Origin: Candidatus Pacearchaeota archaeon
GTDB taxonomy: Archaea; Nanoarchaeota; Nanoarchaeia; Pacearchaeales; GW2011-AR1
Direction of reading: 5' to 3'
Assembly (NCBI GenBank): GCA_002686195.1
Contig: NZAS01000177.1
Span: 1 to 64,000, forward strand
DNA length: 64,000 bases
Under the pieces are notes generated by a model. That model was not told the DNA's origin. It ran no database searches and saw only the letters and a list, made by a program, of their open reading frames with translations. Within the stretch, counting starts at the first letter, position 1. Each line of letters starts with the position of its first letter. Both the position numbers and the translations under genes were made by a program. Below are positions 9,514-19,900 of this stretch, in pieces.

Positions 9514-9579
9514 CTGTGTGTGTAATTTTATATGAGGTTTTTAACTAGCCTCACACTCAACACACACACACACACACAG
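9514..9579 (+). promoter_or_regulatory. GT/CA inverted repeat next to a ribosome site
   Basis: CTGTGTGTGT at 9514-9523 is complementary to ACACACACAG at 9570-9579 inside a CA run (9560-9578). The stem would end on the first G of the GGAG ribosome site of the next gene, so it could control access to that site. Confidence 0.45.
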
Positions 9580-9588
9580 GAGATGAAG

Positions 9589-9786
9589 ATGAGTGACAAT
9601 AAAAGCGGGTACGAGCTCCGCACTGATTTGCTCGGAATGGCGATCGGTATTTTAGAGAGCCGAATTTCACGGCAATTTGACAATGAATGTCTTAGACCAG
9701 AAGGCCAACGCCAGGCGGTAAGTCCGTATACAACTGAAGACGTATTGGTTGAGGCTGAAAAGCTATATACATTTGTTCAGCATTAG
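9589..9786 (+). CDS. Small conserved phage protein
   Basis: A 65-residue protein. I chose ATG 9589 because GGAG lies about six bases upstream; ATG 9583 is too close to it. The sequence GYELRTDLLGMAIGILE, then YTTEDVLVEAEKLYTFV, is of a type I recall from T4-like marine phages. No function is known. Confidence 0.65.
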   Translation: MSDNKSGYELRTDLLGMAIGILESRISRQFDNECLRPEGQRQAVSPYTTEDVLVEAEKLYTFVQH

Positions 9787-9821
9787 TAAGAAATTCAGAT
9801 CACTAAAGATTGAATTAAAAT

Positions 9822-9848
9822 GCGCGAGGGAGGCAGCCTCCCTCGCGC
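9822..9848. terminator. Bidirectional terminator between convergent genes
   Basis: A perfect 13-bp GC-rich inverted repeat with a one-base centre lies between the plus-strand gene ending at 9786 and the minus-strand gene ending at 9848. It is flanked by ATTTT on the plus side and AAAAT on the other, so it can work both ways. Confidence 0.85.
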
Positions 9849-10510
9849 TAATTTTCTGAAAATTTCTGAAGTCGCGCAACACCATCTTCTATTGTGACAT
9901 ATGTCTGATGTGTTACCCAGTCACCGGCGTTGATATACGTCTTGATATTTTGATCCTCATCGATCCATATCAGCGCCTCAGGGTTATGAGTGTGCCCCAT
10001 GATAAACACGTCGACGTCGTCATTGTGCCGAAGGATGTGAATTACGCTTCTTAGCTTGTGCTTTTTGATCTGCTTTTCTGTCCACCACGATGTGAAGTCA
10101 AAGCTAAATGATATCTCAAGAATATTTTGAATGACAGATAGAACCTTAATGAAGATTCTGTTGTGAATGACGCCCCTGTCATACTCATCACCGTGCTCTA
10201 TTCTAAATTTTCTACCATTCTCAATAAACTCATATCTTTTAACAAAATTTATCCCGAAGATATTCTTTCCTACAAGGCTAACAAAGCTGTCATCATGATT
10301 TCCAACAATGTAAATGACCTCTCTGCAACAGTTAATCGCCTCTAATATCTCCATACATCTTTCAGTAAACACTGGTATCTTTAAAAAATCAATGATGTCA
10401 CCTGCAAGGATCAACTGATCATATGATTCATCTTTTAAGAATTTTAACAGAATGTCACTTTTATAAAAATTGCTCCCAATGTGTGTATCTGAAATGATAA
10501 TTCTTTTCAT
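9848..10510 (-). CDS. Calcineurin-like metallophosphoesterase
   Basis: A 220-residue protein with the full dimetal signature: SDTHIG at residues 7-12, GDIID, GNHDDS, HGDEYDRG and GHTHNPE. The order and length resemble the UDP-2,3-diacylglucosamine hydrolase (LpxH) branch, whose enzymes hydrolyse phosphoester or pyrophosphate bonds using Mn2+ or similar metals. The substrate is not readable from sequence. It is one of the few minus-strand genes and stands alone, divergent from the gene at 10613. A second, unrelated phosphoesterase of the window is at 34934. Confidence 0.85.
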   Translation of the reverse strand: MKRIIISDTHIGSNFYKSDILLKFLKDESYDQLILAGDIIDFLKIPVFTERCMEILEAINCCREVIYIVGNHDDSFVSLVGKNIFGINFVKRYEFIENGRKFRIEHGDEYDRGVIHNRIFIKVLSVIQNILEISFSFDFTSWWTEKQIKKHKLRSVIHILRHNDDVDVFIMGHTHNPEALIWIDEDQNIKTYINAGDWVTHQTYVTIEDGVARLQKFSEN

Positions 10511-10512
10511 TT

Positions 10513-10541
10513 TTGAACATGCTTATGAGATATGGTACAAT
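10513..10541 (+). promoter_or_regulatory. Candidate sigma-70-like promoter
   Basis: TTGAAC at 10513-10518, 17 bases, TACAAT at 10536-10541. It points toward the gene at 10613 with a leader of about 65 bases. Confidence 0.4.
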
Positions 10542-10612
10542 ATTGTGATGATAGTTTTATATAAAAAATTGAAAATATCATTATATTAATGTAAACTTAA
10601 ATAGGAGAAATA

Positions 10613-10840
10613 ATGTCTGAATTTAAACTTTCTGATGAAGTTGTTGCACAAGTTGCAAAGCTTGTTCAATTAGCTATTATAACTGGAACTGACGTGGTCG
10701 ATAATCTAAGAATGTTACGTGTTACAGAGTCTGATGATGATAAGTCTGTTCTTGTTTTAACACCAGAGTATAGATTACTAGGTGATGAGCATGTTGAAAA
10801 ACTAATGTCAGATATCGTCGATACACCAGAGATGACATAG
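10613..10840 (+). CDS. Small conserved hypothetical protein
   Basis: A 75-residue acidic protein with a strong TAGGAGAA ribosome site. It is predicted helical at residues 5-35, followed by a short beta-like segment (SVLVLTPEYRLL). Its stop nearly abuts the GTG of the dUTPase-like gene. No function recognised. Confidence 0.6.
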   Translation: MSEFKLSDEVVAQVAKLVQLAIITGTDVVDNLRMLRVTESDDDKSVLVLTPEYRLLGDEHVEKLMSDIVDTPEMT

Positions 10841-10841
10841 G

Positions 10842-11207
10842 GTGGATAGACTAAAAAAAATGTATGAGCAGCAGAATGCATTCATATCTCTCATGCAAAA
10901 ACATAGATCGCATCCAGAAGTACCTCTTGATATCACAGAGAAGAAGTCGCAGCAATTTTTAAGGATGCTGGCATATGAATGTATGGGTGAGCTATTTGAG
11001 TCAAATATTCTTCTTAAAAATAGCAAGTATCATCGGGCAACAGAGGTGACAGAATTTGATCGTGATGCATATGTTGAGGAGCTATGTGATGTGCTACATT
11101 ACTTTTTTGGCATAGTAATATGCTCAGGAATCTCATCTGATGAGCTTTTTGACACATATATGTCAAAGGGCAAGATAAACGTAGAACGTATTCTTGGCGG
11201 TTATTAA
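10842..11207 (+). CDS. All-alpha NTP pyrophosphatase, dUTPase/MazG-like
   Basis: A 121-residue all-helical protein from GTG. It shows the metal-binding pattern of the dimeric dUTPase/MazG superfamily: ECMGELFE in one helix (ExxxE) and EELCDVLHYFFGIVI in another (ExxxD). These enzymes hydrolyse dUTP or similar NTPs to NMP and pyrophosphate. Together with ThyX, TK and dCMP deaminase it would keep dUTP low and feed dTMP synthesis. The substrate is inferred from family and context. An AT-rich hairpin follows the stop. Confidence 0.7.
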   Translation: MDRLKKMYEQQNAFISLMQKHRSHPEVPLDITEKKSQQFLRMLAYECMGELFESNILLKNSKYHRATEVTEFDRDAYVEELCDVLHYFFGIVICSGISSDELFDTYMSKGKINVERILGGY

Positions 11208-11235
11208 AAGTGATTTTTAATGTAAAAATCACTTT
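11207..11235 (+). terminator. AT-rich hairpin, possible terminator
   Basis: A 13-bp inverted repeat (11207-11219 with 11223-11235) with an ATG loop starts at the stop codon. The stem is AT-rich and only AATTG follows, so termination may be weak; it could also protect the mRNA end. Confidence 0.5.
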
Positions 11236-11298
11236 AATTGTGTAAAATTTATTGAATCAATGTTTGTGCTTTAAAAACTAACAATTGGATAATAAACT

Positions 11299-12285
11299 AT
11301 GAGCAAAGACGACACGAAACAAAGTACGACGTTTCTTAAGATGTTTAGTCGCCAGGATGAGTTTTCATCTTTATTTTTTGACAAAAGTGAGATGAGCGAT
11401 CGACAAAAGGAGGAGATGACAAAGTCATTTGCCTTAGCACTGCATGCAGAGGCAACTGGGCTAGCAACATCTGTTAACTTTAAGGATCATCGACTTGTCA
11501 AGCATGATATTGATAAGACTAAGATACTATACAAGTCAGTTGATGCATTTCGATATCTTCTTGCAATGATGAATATGTGGGAGTTTGAGCCTGCTGATTT
11601 CCTGGGTGCATTTTGGGATAAGGATCTTTACCTACACGCTCGACACAGGATGGAGAAAAATGTCTGGAGTGATCAGCCAGTTCTTCTTGTTGACATGGAC
11701 GACGTGCTAAATGAGTTTAGAGGTTATTTCACGGCGTGGTTAAAGGAGAGAAAAGGTGTCGTCGTTCCTAACGACTCAACAGAGTATTACTCCTCTAAGG
11801 AGGTGAAAGCAGCAGGACTACTTCCAGAGGCAGTATTTCAGGAGTTCATAGAGGAGAGAGAATTACGTCATATCACAAGGAATCATGAGATGATAAACAT
11901 CCTGAATCAACTATATGATGAAGGCTACTGGATTCAGATAATCACAGCCAGACCCAGTGACAACTTGCTTTGCCTTTATGACACATACTACTGGCTTGAG
12001 CATGCCGGACTCAAGTTCCATCACCTTGACTTCTCACCTGAAAAGTTTAGATGGCTTGTCCAGAAGGACTTCTACGATGCTGATGCAGTTGTGTGCGCAA
12101 TAGACGACTCAGCCAAGCACGCAAGCGAGTATGCAAAGCATGGGATAAAGGTGATTTCACCTGTGACGTCGTACAATCAGGAGCTTAAAAAAGTTTCAAA
12201 TGTTACCATGTACACAGACGAAAGCACGGTATATGATCTAGTGCACAGCTTGACAAAAAAGGAAGACAAAGGTGCCACAGAATAA
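11299..12285 (+). CDS. NTP pyrophosphatase-like / HAD 5'-nucleotidase fusion
   Basis: A 328-residue two-domain protein. Residues 30-125 look all-alpha, with ALALHAEATGLA and SVDAFRYLLAMMNMW, reminiscent of the dimeric dUTPase/MazG fold. Residues 125-320 form a HAD domain: VLLVDMDDVLNEF (motif I, DxD), IITARPSD (motif II) and CAIDDSAKH (motif III), like 5'(3')-deoxyribonucleotidases. A fusion of triphosphate removal with monophosphate dephosphorylation would degrade or salvage a particular deoxynucleotide. The N-terminal assignment is tentative; the HAD call is secure. The next gene overlaps its end by 14 bases. Confidence 0.7.
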   Translation: MSKDDTKQSTTFLKMFSRQDEFSSLFFDKSEMSDRQKEEMTKSFALALHAEATGLATSVNFKDHRLVKHDIDKTKILYKSVDAFRYLLAMMNMWEFEPADFLGAFWDKDLYLHARHRMEKNVWSDQPVLLVDMDDVLNEFRGYFTAWLKERKGVVVPNDSTEYYSSKEVKAAGLLPEAVFQEFIEERELRHITRNHEMINILNQLYDEGYWIQIITARPSDNLLCLYDTYYWLEHAGLKFHHLDFSPEKFRWLVQKDFYDADAVVCAIDDSAKHASEYAKHGIKVISPVTSYNQELKKVSNVTMYTDESTVYDLVHSLTKKEDKGATE

Positions 12286-13258
12286 AGATCTTGACCCCGT
12301 AACTTTACCGATGACTTTGAGGTTCAATGAGGACCCAACAACAGAATTTTTAAACGATCTAGATGCACTTCAGATTGAACTGGTTGATCACCCGACAGCA
12401 GAGCAGATGAGGTCAACTGCATGGAGATATGTCAAGGCAACCTGGGCAGATAGCCCGGAGATGTCCGATCCGGTTAACGTCACACAGCGTGAGCTGAGTG
12501 AGAATCTTGAGGATGTTCTAAACTTTAGGGCATTACCGACGCCGATGGAGATCTTTAGCTTCACATTTAAGTTTGCCGGAATTGACTTGCAAACAGTAAC
12601 ACATCTTATTAGGCACCGCGCGGGATCATATGCTGCGCAGTGCACGGGAGATAGATTTCTCCATCATGAGCCGTGCCTTGTTCCTTCGTCAGTTGAAAAT
12701 AGCCCAGAGATGTATCGGCGCTGGCAGCGTCATGTTGAGGATGCCAAGCAACTATATGCTGACATGGTTGACACGAAGCAGATCTCTATGATGGATGCGA
12801 GAACCATTCTTCCAAAGTGCTTGTCAACATTCTATTACGGAAGATTTAACCTCAAGGATATCATTGGTTTTGTCAAGCAGAGAGCTGACAAGCAGATCCA
12901 GCCAGCAGCTGATAATCTTATCGCTGCAAAGATGGCGCTAGAGGTGATCAAGGTGCTACCTGAGGCTAGCACAGTGATTGGGACAAGAACACTAACGAGT
13001 CCGGCGTGGCATTATGTAAAAAATGTGAGAGCAGGAACTGGGACGAATCTCTACTGGCCTGATACCGACAGCGACGAGCATGTGGAGTATCACCCTAATG
13101 ACACAATTTATCAGGCCCGCAGGTATGATCTCAACGGGACAAATCCTCCCGCTGAGGAGTCTGATGGAAATACAGTGTTTAGACAGAAATGGAACGACAT
13201 CTTAGATGAGATCGCAGTTCTTGAGGCTAATTATAACCTTACAGCGGAGACAAAGTGA
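12272..13258 (+). CDS. thyX: Flavin-dependent thymidylate synthase ThyX
   Basis: A 328-residue protein from GTG behind AAAGG. It carries the ThyX signature at residues 114-124, RHRAGSYAAQC, plus FTFKFAGIDLQT before it and TFYYGRFNLKDIIGFVKQR with the second substrate-binding arginine region after it. ThyX methylates dUMP to dTMP with methylene-folate, FAD and NADPH. The canonical motif is RHRx7S; here the final serine position is Cys124. The protein is longer than the usual 220-250 residues, with extra N- and C-terminal segments. It is followed by a deoxyribosyltransferase that starts on its stop codon. Confidence 0.85.
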   Translation: MPQNKDLDPVTLPMTLRFNEDPTTEFLNDLDALQIELVDHPTAEQMRSTAWRYVKATWADSPEMSDPVNVTQRELSENLEDVLNFRALPTPMEIFSFTFKFAGIDLQTVTHLIRHRAGSYAAQCTGDRFLHHEPCLVPSSVENSPEMYRRWQRHVEDAKQLYADMVDTKQISMMDARTILPKCLSTFYYGRFNLKDIIGFVKQRADKQIQPAADNLIAAKMALEVIKVLPEASTVIGTRTLTSPAWHYVKNVRAGTGTNLYWPDTDSDEHVEYHPNDTIYQARRYDLNGTNPPAEESDGNTVFRQKWNDILDEIAVLEANYNLTAETK

Positions 13259-13698
13259 TGAAAGCGTATATTGCCAGCTCATGGTTTACACCTGTTGCAT
13301 TTGAGGAGGTAGAGACGATAAAGACACTGCTAACAAAGCATGGATTTGAGTACTTTTCTCCAAAAGATTTTTTCATCTGTCCGCCAAATGCTGACCTTGA
13401 CACACAGCGTGAGACATTTGATGGAAATGTTGAGCATATTTTAGGAAATGACTTTGTGCTATGCAACTCCAGAGATAAAGATGTGGGCAGCATTTTTGAA
13501 GCGGGTGTGGCATATCAATCTGATACGCCCATTGTATACTTTTGTGCAGGACTTCCTGAAGGTGCACCATTTAATCTTATGCTGTCTCAGAGCGGTATTA
13601 AGGTTTGCACATCATTTGATGAGCTTGATGACTATCTTTCAAGATGTAGTGACAAAGGAGAGCTCATTTTTGAGCCATACTATGGGACGATTGAGTAA
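13258..13698 (+). CDS. Nucleoside 2-deoxyribosyltransferase-like protein
   Basis: A 146-residue Rossmann-like protein whose ATG overlaps the ThyX stop (ATGA). It has the family's N-terminal YIASSWF strand and the motif DVGSIFEAGVAYQ, where the Glu is the expected nucleophile, followed by PIVYFC. These enzymes exchange or hydrolyse bases on deoxynucleosides or deoxynucleotides. Similar phage proteins may recycle or modify DNA bases; which base is used here cannot be read. Confidence 0.8.
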   Translation: MKAYIASSWFTPVAFEEVETIKTLLTKHGFEYFSPKDFFICPPNADLDTQRETFDGNVEHILGNDFVLCNSRDKDVGSIFEAGVAYQSDTPIVYFCAGLPEGAPFNLMLSQSGIKVCTSFDELDDYLSRCSDKGELIFEPYYGTIE

Positions 13699-13858
13699 GC
13701 AAGAAAAAGTGTCTCTCTGGAATGCAGCATTTTTTAGCAGCGGCTGCAAACACTACTATAGTGTCAATCCATGTCGAGCACATACTTGCAATGTTGATCA
13801 TGAATATTGTGAGGGTCACATGACTGCTCTAGCAAAAATACGCGCTAAGAAAAAATAA
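13682..13858 (+). CDS. Small Cys/His-rich protein
   Basis: A 58-residue protein overlapping the previous gene by 17 bases; a start at GTG 13709 behind AAGAAAAAG is possible. It contains CKHYY, CRAHTC and HEYCEGH, so four Cys and several His could bind zinc. The reading frame is open far upstream, but that part overlaps the deoxyribosyltransferase and reads as a shadow. Function unknown. Confidence 0.5.
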   Translation: MGRLSKQEKVSLWNAAFFSSGCKHYYSVNPCRAHTCNVDHEYCEGHMTALAKIRAKKK

Positions 13859-13870
13859 CAAAAGAAAATC

Positions 13871-14914
13871 GTGAAAAAGGATTATTATAAAATACTTGGC
13901 GTTGCAAAGGGTGCAAGTGCTGAAGACATAAAGAAGGCATATAGAGGGCTAGCATTAAAGTATCATCCGGATAGAAACAGTGAAGATGACGATGCAGAAA
14001 AGAAGTTCAAGGAAGCAACTGAGGCATATGAAGTTCTTTCAGACAAAGAGAAGAGAAGAGACTATGATGCAGGAGGTCTTCATAATTTTTCATTCTCAGG
14101 AAATCCCAATGATATATTTGATAGTTTTTTCTCTAGGTTCGGCGGCTTTGATGAAGTCTTTGGAAGGCAGACAAGAGAAAGAAGTAGACCTCCATCGCCT
14201 GGCGAAGACCTATATGTAAAAATTGATATTCCTCTTGAATCATCATTTTCAGGTGTGCATAAAAACATTATATTTGAAAGAGGAATTCAGTGTGATAAGT
14301 GTCTAGGTGAAGGAATTGAAGATAAGGCTGATATATCAAAGTGCAATGAATGCAGCGGATCTGGAAGAGTTCACCACAAAGCATCATTTTTAAATATTTC
14401 TGTATCGTGTTCACACTGTTCAGGCACAGGAAGCATTATAGAAAAACACTGCTCAGGCTGCGGAGGAACACGTAGAAAGTTTGAAAATAAATCAATTAAT
14501 GTTGAAATCCCGTCGGGTGTAATGTCAGGAGAAACATTAAAGATTTCAAAAATGGGTCATAGTCATCCTATTTCAAATATTCCAGGTGATCTTTTAATTA
14601 GGATTGATGTCATGCCTCACTCGATGTTTGAGAGGGAGATGAATGATATTCACTGTAAATCACGTGTGTCATATGGTCAGGCTGTCTTAGGCACAAAGAT
14701 CGATGTAGCAACACTTCACGGAAGTTCTATTCTTGAAATACCCCCAGGAACACAAAATCGAGATGTATTTTTAATAAAGGGCCTGGGAATGTCTAGAAGA
14801 GATATTGGAACAGGTGATCACTATGTTCATATTGAAGTTGATGTTCCCACTAAGGTAAGTCAAGAAGAGCGTGAATTAATTGAAAAGCTTGAAAAAATAA
14901 GGCAAAAAAGTTAA
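13871..14914 (+). CDS. dnaJ: DnaJ co-chaperone (Hsp40)
   Basis: A 347-residue classical type I DnaJ from GTG. The J domain spans residues 3-68 with HPD at 32-34, then a short G/F-type linker ([17 protein letters not shown]). The zinc region follows with four CxxCxGxG-like motifs ([31 protein letters not shown]), and then the two beta-barrel substrate-binding domains. It delivers unfolded clients to DnaK and stimulates its ATPase. The dnaK gene follows after 77 bases, as in bacterial operons, though the order is reversed. Phage-coded DnaJ/DnaK pairs are uncommon. Confidence 0.95.
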   Translation: MKKDYYKILGVAKGASAEDIKKAYRGLALKYHPDRNSEDDDAEKKFKEATEAYEVLSDKEKRRDYDAGGLHNFSFSGNPNDIFDSFFSRFGGFDEVFGRQTRERSRPPSPGEDLYVKIDIPLESSFSGVHKNIIFERGIQCDKCLGEGIEDKADISKCNECSGSGRVHHKASFLNISVSCSHCSGTGSIIEKHCSGCGGTRRKFENKSINVEIPSGVMSGETLKISKMGHSHPISNIPGDLLIRIDVMPHSMFEREMNDIHCKSRVSYGQAVLGTKIDVATLHGSSILEIPPGTQNRDVFLIKGLGMSRRDIGTGDHYVHIEVDVPTKVSQEERELIEKLEKIRQKS

Positions 14915-14991
14915 ATAAAAGGGTTTCCTTTGGAAAATCCGTGTCTACATTTATTGTAGGAAAATTCCGTTAGATAAAATAGGAGATTTAA

Positions 14992-16863
14992 ATGGGAAAA
15001 GTACTAGGAGTTGATCTCGGCACGACAAACTCGTGTTGTGCAATAATGGAGGGAAGTAATCCTAAAATAATTACAAATGAAGAAGGGGCAAGAACGACAC
15101 CGTCTGTTGTTGCGTTTACAAAGGACAATGAGCGCCTGACAGGAAGTCCAGCTAGAAGACAAGCAGTTGTCAATCCAGGGAATACAGTGTCCTCTATTAA
15201 GCGATTTATGGGCGCCAGGATGTCAGATTCAGACGTAAAAGATGATATAAAGAATGTGCCCTATACTGTTATAGCCGGAAAGAATGGGTCATGCAACATA
15301 AAGATAGATGACAAAAAATACACACCGCAGGAGATAAGTGCACAGATTCTTTTAAAGATGAAGCGCGCGGCAGAATCTTATCTTGGATTCGAGATCAATG
15401 AAGCTGTTATAACAGTTCCTGCGTACTTTAATGATGATCAAAGACAGGCAACAAAGGATGCCGGACAAATAGCAGGTCTTGATGTAAAGAGGATAATAAA
15501 CGAACCAACTGCAGCAGCTCTTGCATATGGATTTGACAAGAAGAAAGATCAAAAAATTGCTGTATTTGATCTCGGCGGCGGAACATTTGACATCTCTATT
15601 CTTGATATCGCAGACGGTGTTGTTGAAGTTCTAAGCACAAATGGTGACACAAGGCTGGGAGGTGATGATGTTGATCAGATGCTAACGTCATGGCTAATTG
15701 AAGAGTTTAAAAATGATACTGGGATAGATGTTAGTGGAGACAAGGCGGTTTTACAGCGACTAAGGGACGCGTCAGAAAAGGCTAAGATAGAACTCTCTAG
15801 TACTCAAAAAACAGAAATAAACCTACCATTCCTTACAGCAGATGCCTCAGGCCCTAAGCACCTTCAATCTGAATTGCTTAGATCAAAATTTGAGCAGATG
15901 ATTGAGTCATTTGTTGAAAGAACATTAAAACCTGTACGTCGTGCTTTAAAAGACGCGGCGCTAGATGTTTCTAATATTGATGAGGTAATATTGGTCGGAG
16001 GATCAACGCGGATCCCTGCTGTTAAAAGTGCAGTTGAGAAATTTTTTGATCAGAAGGCAAATAATTCAGTAAACCCAGATGAAGTTGTGGCGCTGGGTGC
16101 AGCAGTGCAAGGGGGCGTATTCTCAGGTGACGTTCATGATGTCTTGCTTTTAGACGTTACACCACTTTCACTAGGAATTGAGACACTGGGCGGTGTTATG
16201 ACAAGGCTCATTGATAGAAACTCAACCATACCGTGTTCAAAAAATGAGACGTTTAGTACTGCAGCAGATGGCCAGACGTCTGTTGACATTCATGTTCTGC
16301 AGGGTGAAAGACAGTTTGCAAATCACAATAAGAGTCTTGGGAAATTTAGACTAGACGGAATACCAATAGCACCACGAGGAGTTCCTCAAATTGAAGTGAC
16401 ATTTGACATAGATGCAAATGGAATTGTAAGCGTTTCTGCGAAGGACACAGCAACGGGAAAAAATCAGTCAATAAGAATAGAGGGAAAGGGGTCACTATCA
16501 GACGATGATATTAAAGAAATGATAGATGATGCCAAGCAGCACGAGGAAGAGGATACAGCTAGAAGACAGTCTGTTGAAAATAGAAATAAATGTGATAGCC
16601 TTGTTTATCAGGTTGAAAAAATGACAAAGGAAGCGGAGGGAAGTTTGTCAGACCAGACGATGAACGGTGTAACTGCAGCAATATCTGAAGCCAGAGATGC
16701 ATTATCTGGCACGGATGATAACAGAATACTTAGTGCACTTGAGTCTCTTGAGAAAGCATCACAAGACGCCGGAAGAGAGATGTATGAGAATGCATCAAGA
16801 AATGAAACAAGTGACAGTGAAGATGATGATTTTGCTGAAGCTAGCTTCGAAGAAGCTGATTAA
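14992..16863 (+). CDS. dnaK: DnaK chaperone (Hsp70)
   Basis: A 623-residue full-length Hsp70 from ATG with an AGGAG site. It shows the ATPase motifs [26 protein letters not shown] and [13 protein letters not shown], the linker [15 protein letters not shown], a complete beta substrate-binding domain (LQGER) and the helical lid. The C-terminus is acidic and ends EEAD, like bacterial DnaK tails. No truncation is seen. It would act with the adjacent DnaJ; no GrpE is visible in the window. It may support replication-complex or capsid assembly. Confidence 0.97.
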   Translation: MGKVLGVDLGTTNSCCAIMEGSNPKIITNEEGARTTPSVVAFTKDNERLTGSPARRQAVVNPGNTVSSIKRFMGARMSDSDVKDDIKNVPYTVIAGKNGSCNIKIDDKKYTPQEISAQILLKMKRAAESYLGFEINEAVITVPAYFNDDQRQATKDAGQIAGLDVKRIINEPTAAALAYGFDKKKDQKIAVFDLGGGTFDISILDIADGVVEVLSTNGDTRLGGDDVDQMLTSWLIEEFKNDTGIDVSGDKAVLQRLRDASEKAKIELSSTQKTEINLPFLTADASGPKHLQSELLRSKFEQMIESFVERTLKPVRRALKDAALDVSNIDEVILVGGSTRIPAVKSAVEKFFDQKANNSVNPDEVVALGAAVQGGVFSGDVHDVLLLDVTPLSLGIETLGGVMTRLIDRNSTIPCSKNETFSTAADGQTSVDIHVLQGERQFANHNKSLGKFRLDGIPIAPRGVPQIEVTFDIDANGIVSVSAKDTATGKNQSIRIEGKGSLSDDDIKEMIDDAKQHEEEDTARRQSVENRNKCDSLVYQVEKMTKEAEGSLSDQTMNGVTAAISEARDALSGTDDNRILSALESLEKASQDAGREMYENASRNETSDSEDDDFAEASFEEAD

Positions 16864-16867
16864 TTCA

Positions 16868-16895
16868 TGTAAATTTCTTTAATCTAGTGTAAGAT
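16868..16895 (+). promoter_or_regulatory. TGTAAA-N16-TAAGAT promoter
   Basis: TGTAAA at 16868-16873, exactly 16 bases, TAAGAT at 16890-16895, with the DnaE gene starting 38 bases on. It matches the shared promoter pattern of this window. Confidence 0.5.
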
Positions 16896-16932
16896 GAAAT
16901 ACACATTTTATTAAATCATCTGGAAAGCATTA

Positions 16933-19900
16933 GTGAAAGATAAAAAAAGCAGACTATCAGTACATTTACCTCCGTCTAGATTTGTTGGGCTGCATGCTCA
17001 TGATGGTTCAAGCGTATATGACGGACTGGGCTACCCAAATGAGCATATTGATTTTATTCTTGAAAATGGAATGAATTCACTTGCTCTGACAAATCATGGA
17101 CACATGAACTCAGCTGCACATGCTCATAACTACGCAAAGAAGCTAAAGTCAAAAGGGCAGAAATATAGGCACATATATGGGTGTGAGTGTTATTTTGTTG
17201 ATGATTTAACAGAGTGGCGCAATGATTATAACGAACATCGTGAAAGAGTTCGTATTGAAAAGGAGTCTAAGCGGAAGATTCGTGCAGACGATAATGATGA
17301 AAGCGAAGGACTTGTAGTTGAGGATGAGAATGAGACAAAGAAAGACAGTGGTTCATATCCTGAGTGGAAGAGAAGATATCACCTTGTTGTCATAGCAAAA
17401 AACTTTACAGGTCTTCAAAATCTTTTTAGGCTTGTTAAAATGTCATATAAAGAAGGGTTCTATAGATTTCCTAGAATTGACTTTAAAATGCTCAAGGAAA
17501 ATTCTGAAGGCTTGATTGTATCGACTGCCTGTGTTGGCGGCCGTGCATCAGGTCACATATTTCAGGAATTTCCAGATAAAAAGTTTGATGAACTCTCTCC
17601 TGGCCTGGTTAGTGATCCTTATGTTCTTAAGTCAGTTATGACAAAACTTGAGAATATGACAGATCGATTTGTTGATTGTGTGGGTAGAGATAACTTCTTT
17701 TTAGAGCTACAATTCAACGATCTTGTAGCACAACATCTTACAAATAGATGCCTAATAGAGCTGTCTAAGAAAACTGGAATTCCTCTTATCTCAACTGCTG
17801 ACTCACATTATTGTAGACCTGAGATGTGGGAAGCACGCGAGATGTATAAGATCTTGGGAAGGATGGGATCTCGCGATGATAAGATGCCAAAGCTACCTGA
17901 GAAGAGTGATTTGAAGTGTGAACTATATCCGAAAAATGCACAACAGATGTGGGATGCATTCAAGGAAGGATACAGCAAATACGACTTTTATGATGGCTCA
18001 GAAGATGATGTAAAAGAATCAATCGAAAGAACACATGACATTGCATGGGATGTGTGTGATGAGGTCTGGTTTGATGATAGTGGGGCAAAGCTTCCAAACT
18101 TTACAACAGATAAGAGGACAGCGTTTGGACAATTGGCTGATCAGGTCAAAGAGGGAATGATAAGATCAGACCTTCATGAGAAGCCTGAATATCTTAATAG
18201 AGTCAAAGAGGAGCTTTCTGTCATTAAAGAGCTAGGGTTTGAGAACTATTTCTTAACGCTAACAAGAGTATTTGACAAGGCTAAGCATAGAACGCTAATC
18301 GGACCCGGCAGAGGCTCAGGATCAGGTTGCCTTGTTAATTATGTGCTAGGAATAACACATGTCGACCCTATAAAATATGATCTTTTATTTGAGAGATTTT
18401 TAGGTCTACACAAGATAGCATGGCCCGATATTGACACAGATGTGGGAGATCGAGATGTTTTGATCAATGTGTCAAGAGAGCTTTTTGGAGAAGACTCAGT
18501 AATACCTGTGAGTAATTTCAATACACTTAAGCTAAAGAGCCTTATTAAAGATGTATCAAAGTTTTATGGAATTCCATTTGATGAAGTGAACAGGGTGACT
18601 GGGCCGCTAGAGAGAGAAGTCATGCCACGTGCAATGGGTGATCATGAGGAAAAGTCAACATACATTTTGACACATGAGGATTGCATGAAATATAGCGAGT
18701 CATATCAGCAGTTCATGGAAAAGTACCCAAAGGTTTCTGAGCATGTTCAAACATTGTTCATGGAGATTAGATCGATTGGCAGGCATGCCGGCGGTGTTCT
18801 TGTGTGCCCTAATCTTGAAAACAATATGCCTGTAATTAAGGTAAGAGGAGAGTTGCAAACGCCATGGTCAGAGGGTATGAACTTTAGACACCTAGAGGAG
18901 AATGGATTTTTAAAATTTGACTTCTTAGGGCTAGCTACACTAAAGATGGTTGAGGATACAATTCGCTTGGTCTTAAGAGGGCAAGGTGTTGAAAATCCAT
19001 CGTTTGATCAAATAAATAAATTTTTTGATGAACATCTAAGCAGTAGATATCATGACATGGATGATCAAAAAGTTTGGGAGTATGTGTATCATGATGGAAG
19101 ATTTGTACAGATTTTTCAATTTGTAAATCCTGGAGCAAGAAAATTCTGTAAGGATGCAAAGCCAAAATCAATTGAGGAGCTATCAGCAATTACAGCAATT
19201 TATAGACCAGGACCGCTAGCAGCAAATGTAGATAAGAAGTATGTTAAGACAAAACTACTTGTTGAGTCTGGAAAAAAGATAAAGTATGATCATCCTATAA
19301 TTGAAGAGATTCTTGGAGAGACATTCGGCTATACAATCTATCAAGAACAGTTCATGTTACTTGCACAAAAACTAGCCGGATTTAATAAAGGCGAGTCTGA
19401 TAAGATGAGAAAGACTCTTGTCAAGAAGTCTCTTGACTCTAATGCTGCGAAGGTACAAGAACGAATTGATCTTAGAAAAAAGTTTGTAGAAGGATCAGTT
19501 AATTTGAGCGGAATGGATAGAGATAAGGCAGAAAAGCTATATGAAACAATAGAATATTTTTCTGGGTATGGCTTCAATCGATCACATAGCATATCATATG
19601 CTATTGACTCCTATTATGCTGCATGGCTCCATACATATTATGAAAAAGAGTGGCTCGCAGTCTGCCTCCAAACGTGGAATGGTTCTCCAAAGTTTGGAAA
19701 GATCATGGCAGAGATAAAAGCTTTGGGATATAAGATTCTTCCGCCAGATATTAACACGTCATCAGACGTATGGGTCTATAGCAACGATAGATCAGGATTT
19801 GTTCCTCCTCTTACAGCAATTAAGGGAGTTGGTAAGGCGGCTGTTCAAGAGATAATGATTCGCAGGCCGTTTACATGTATTGACCAGATGCTTTTCACTG

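Noticed and set aside
13448..13681. Upstream extension of the small Cys-rich gene
   Set aside because: It lies inside the deoxyribosyltransferase gene, and its residues do not look like a protein domain.
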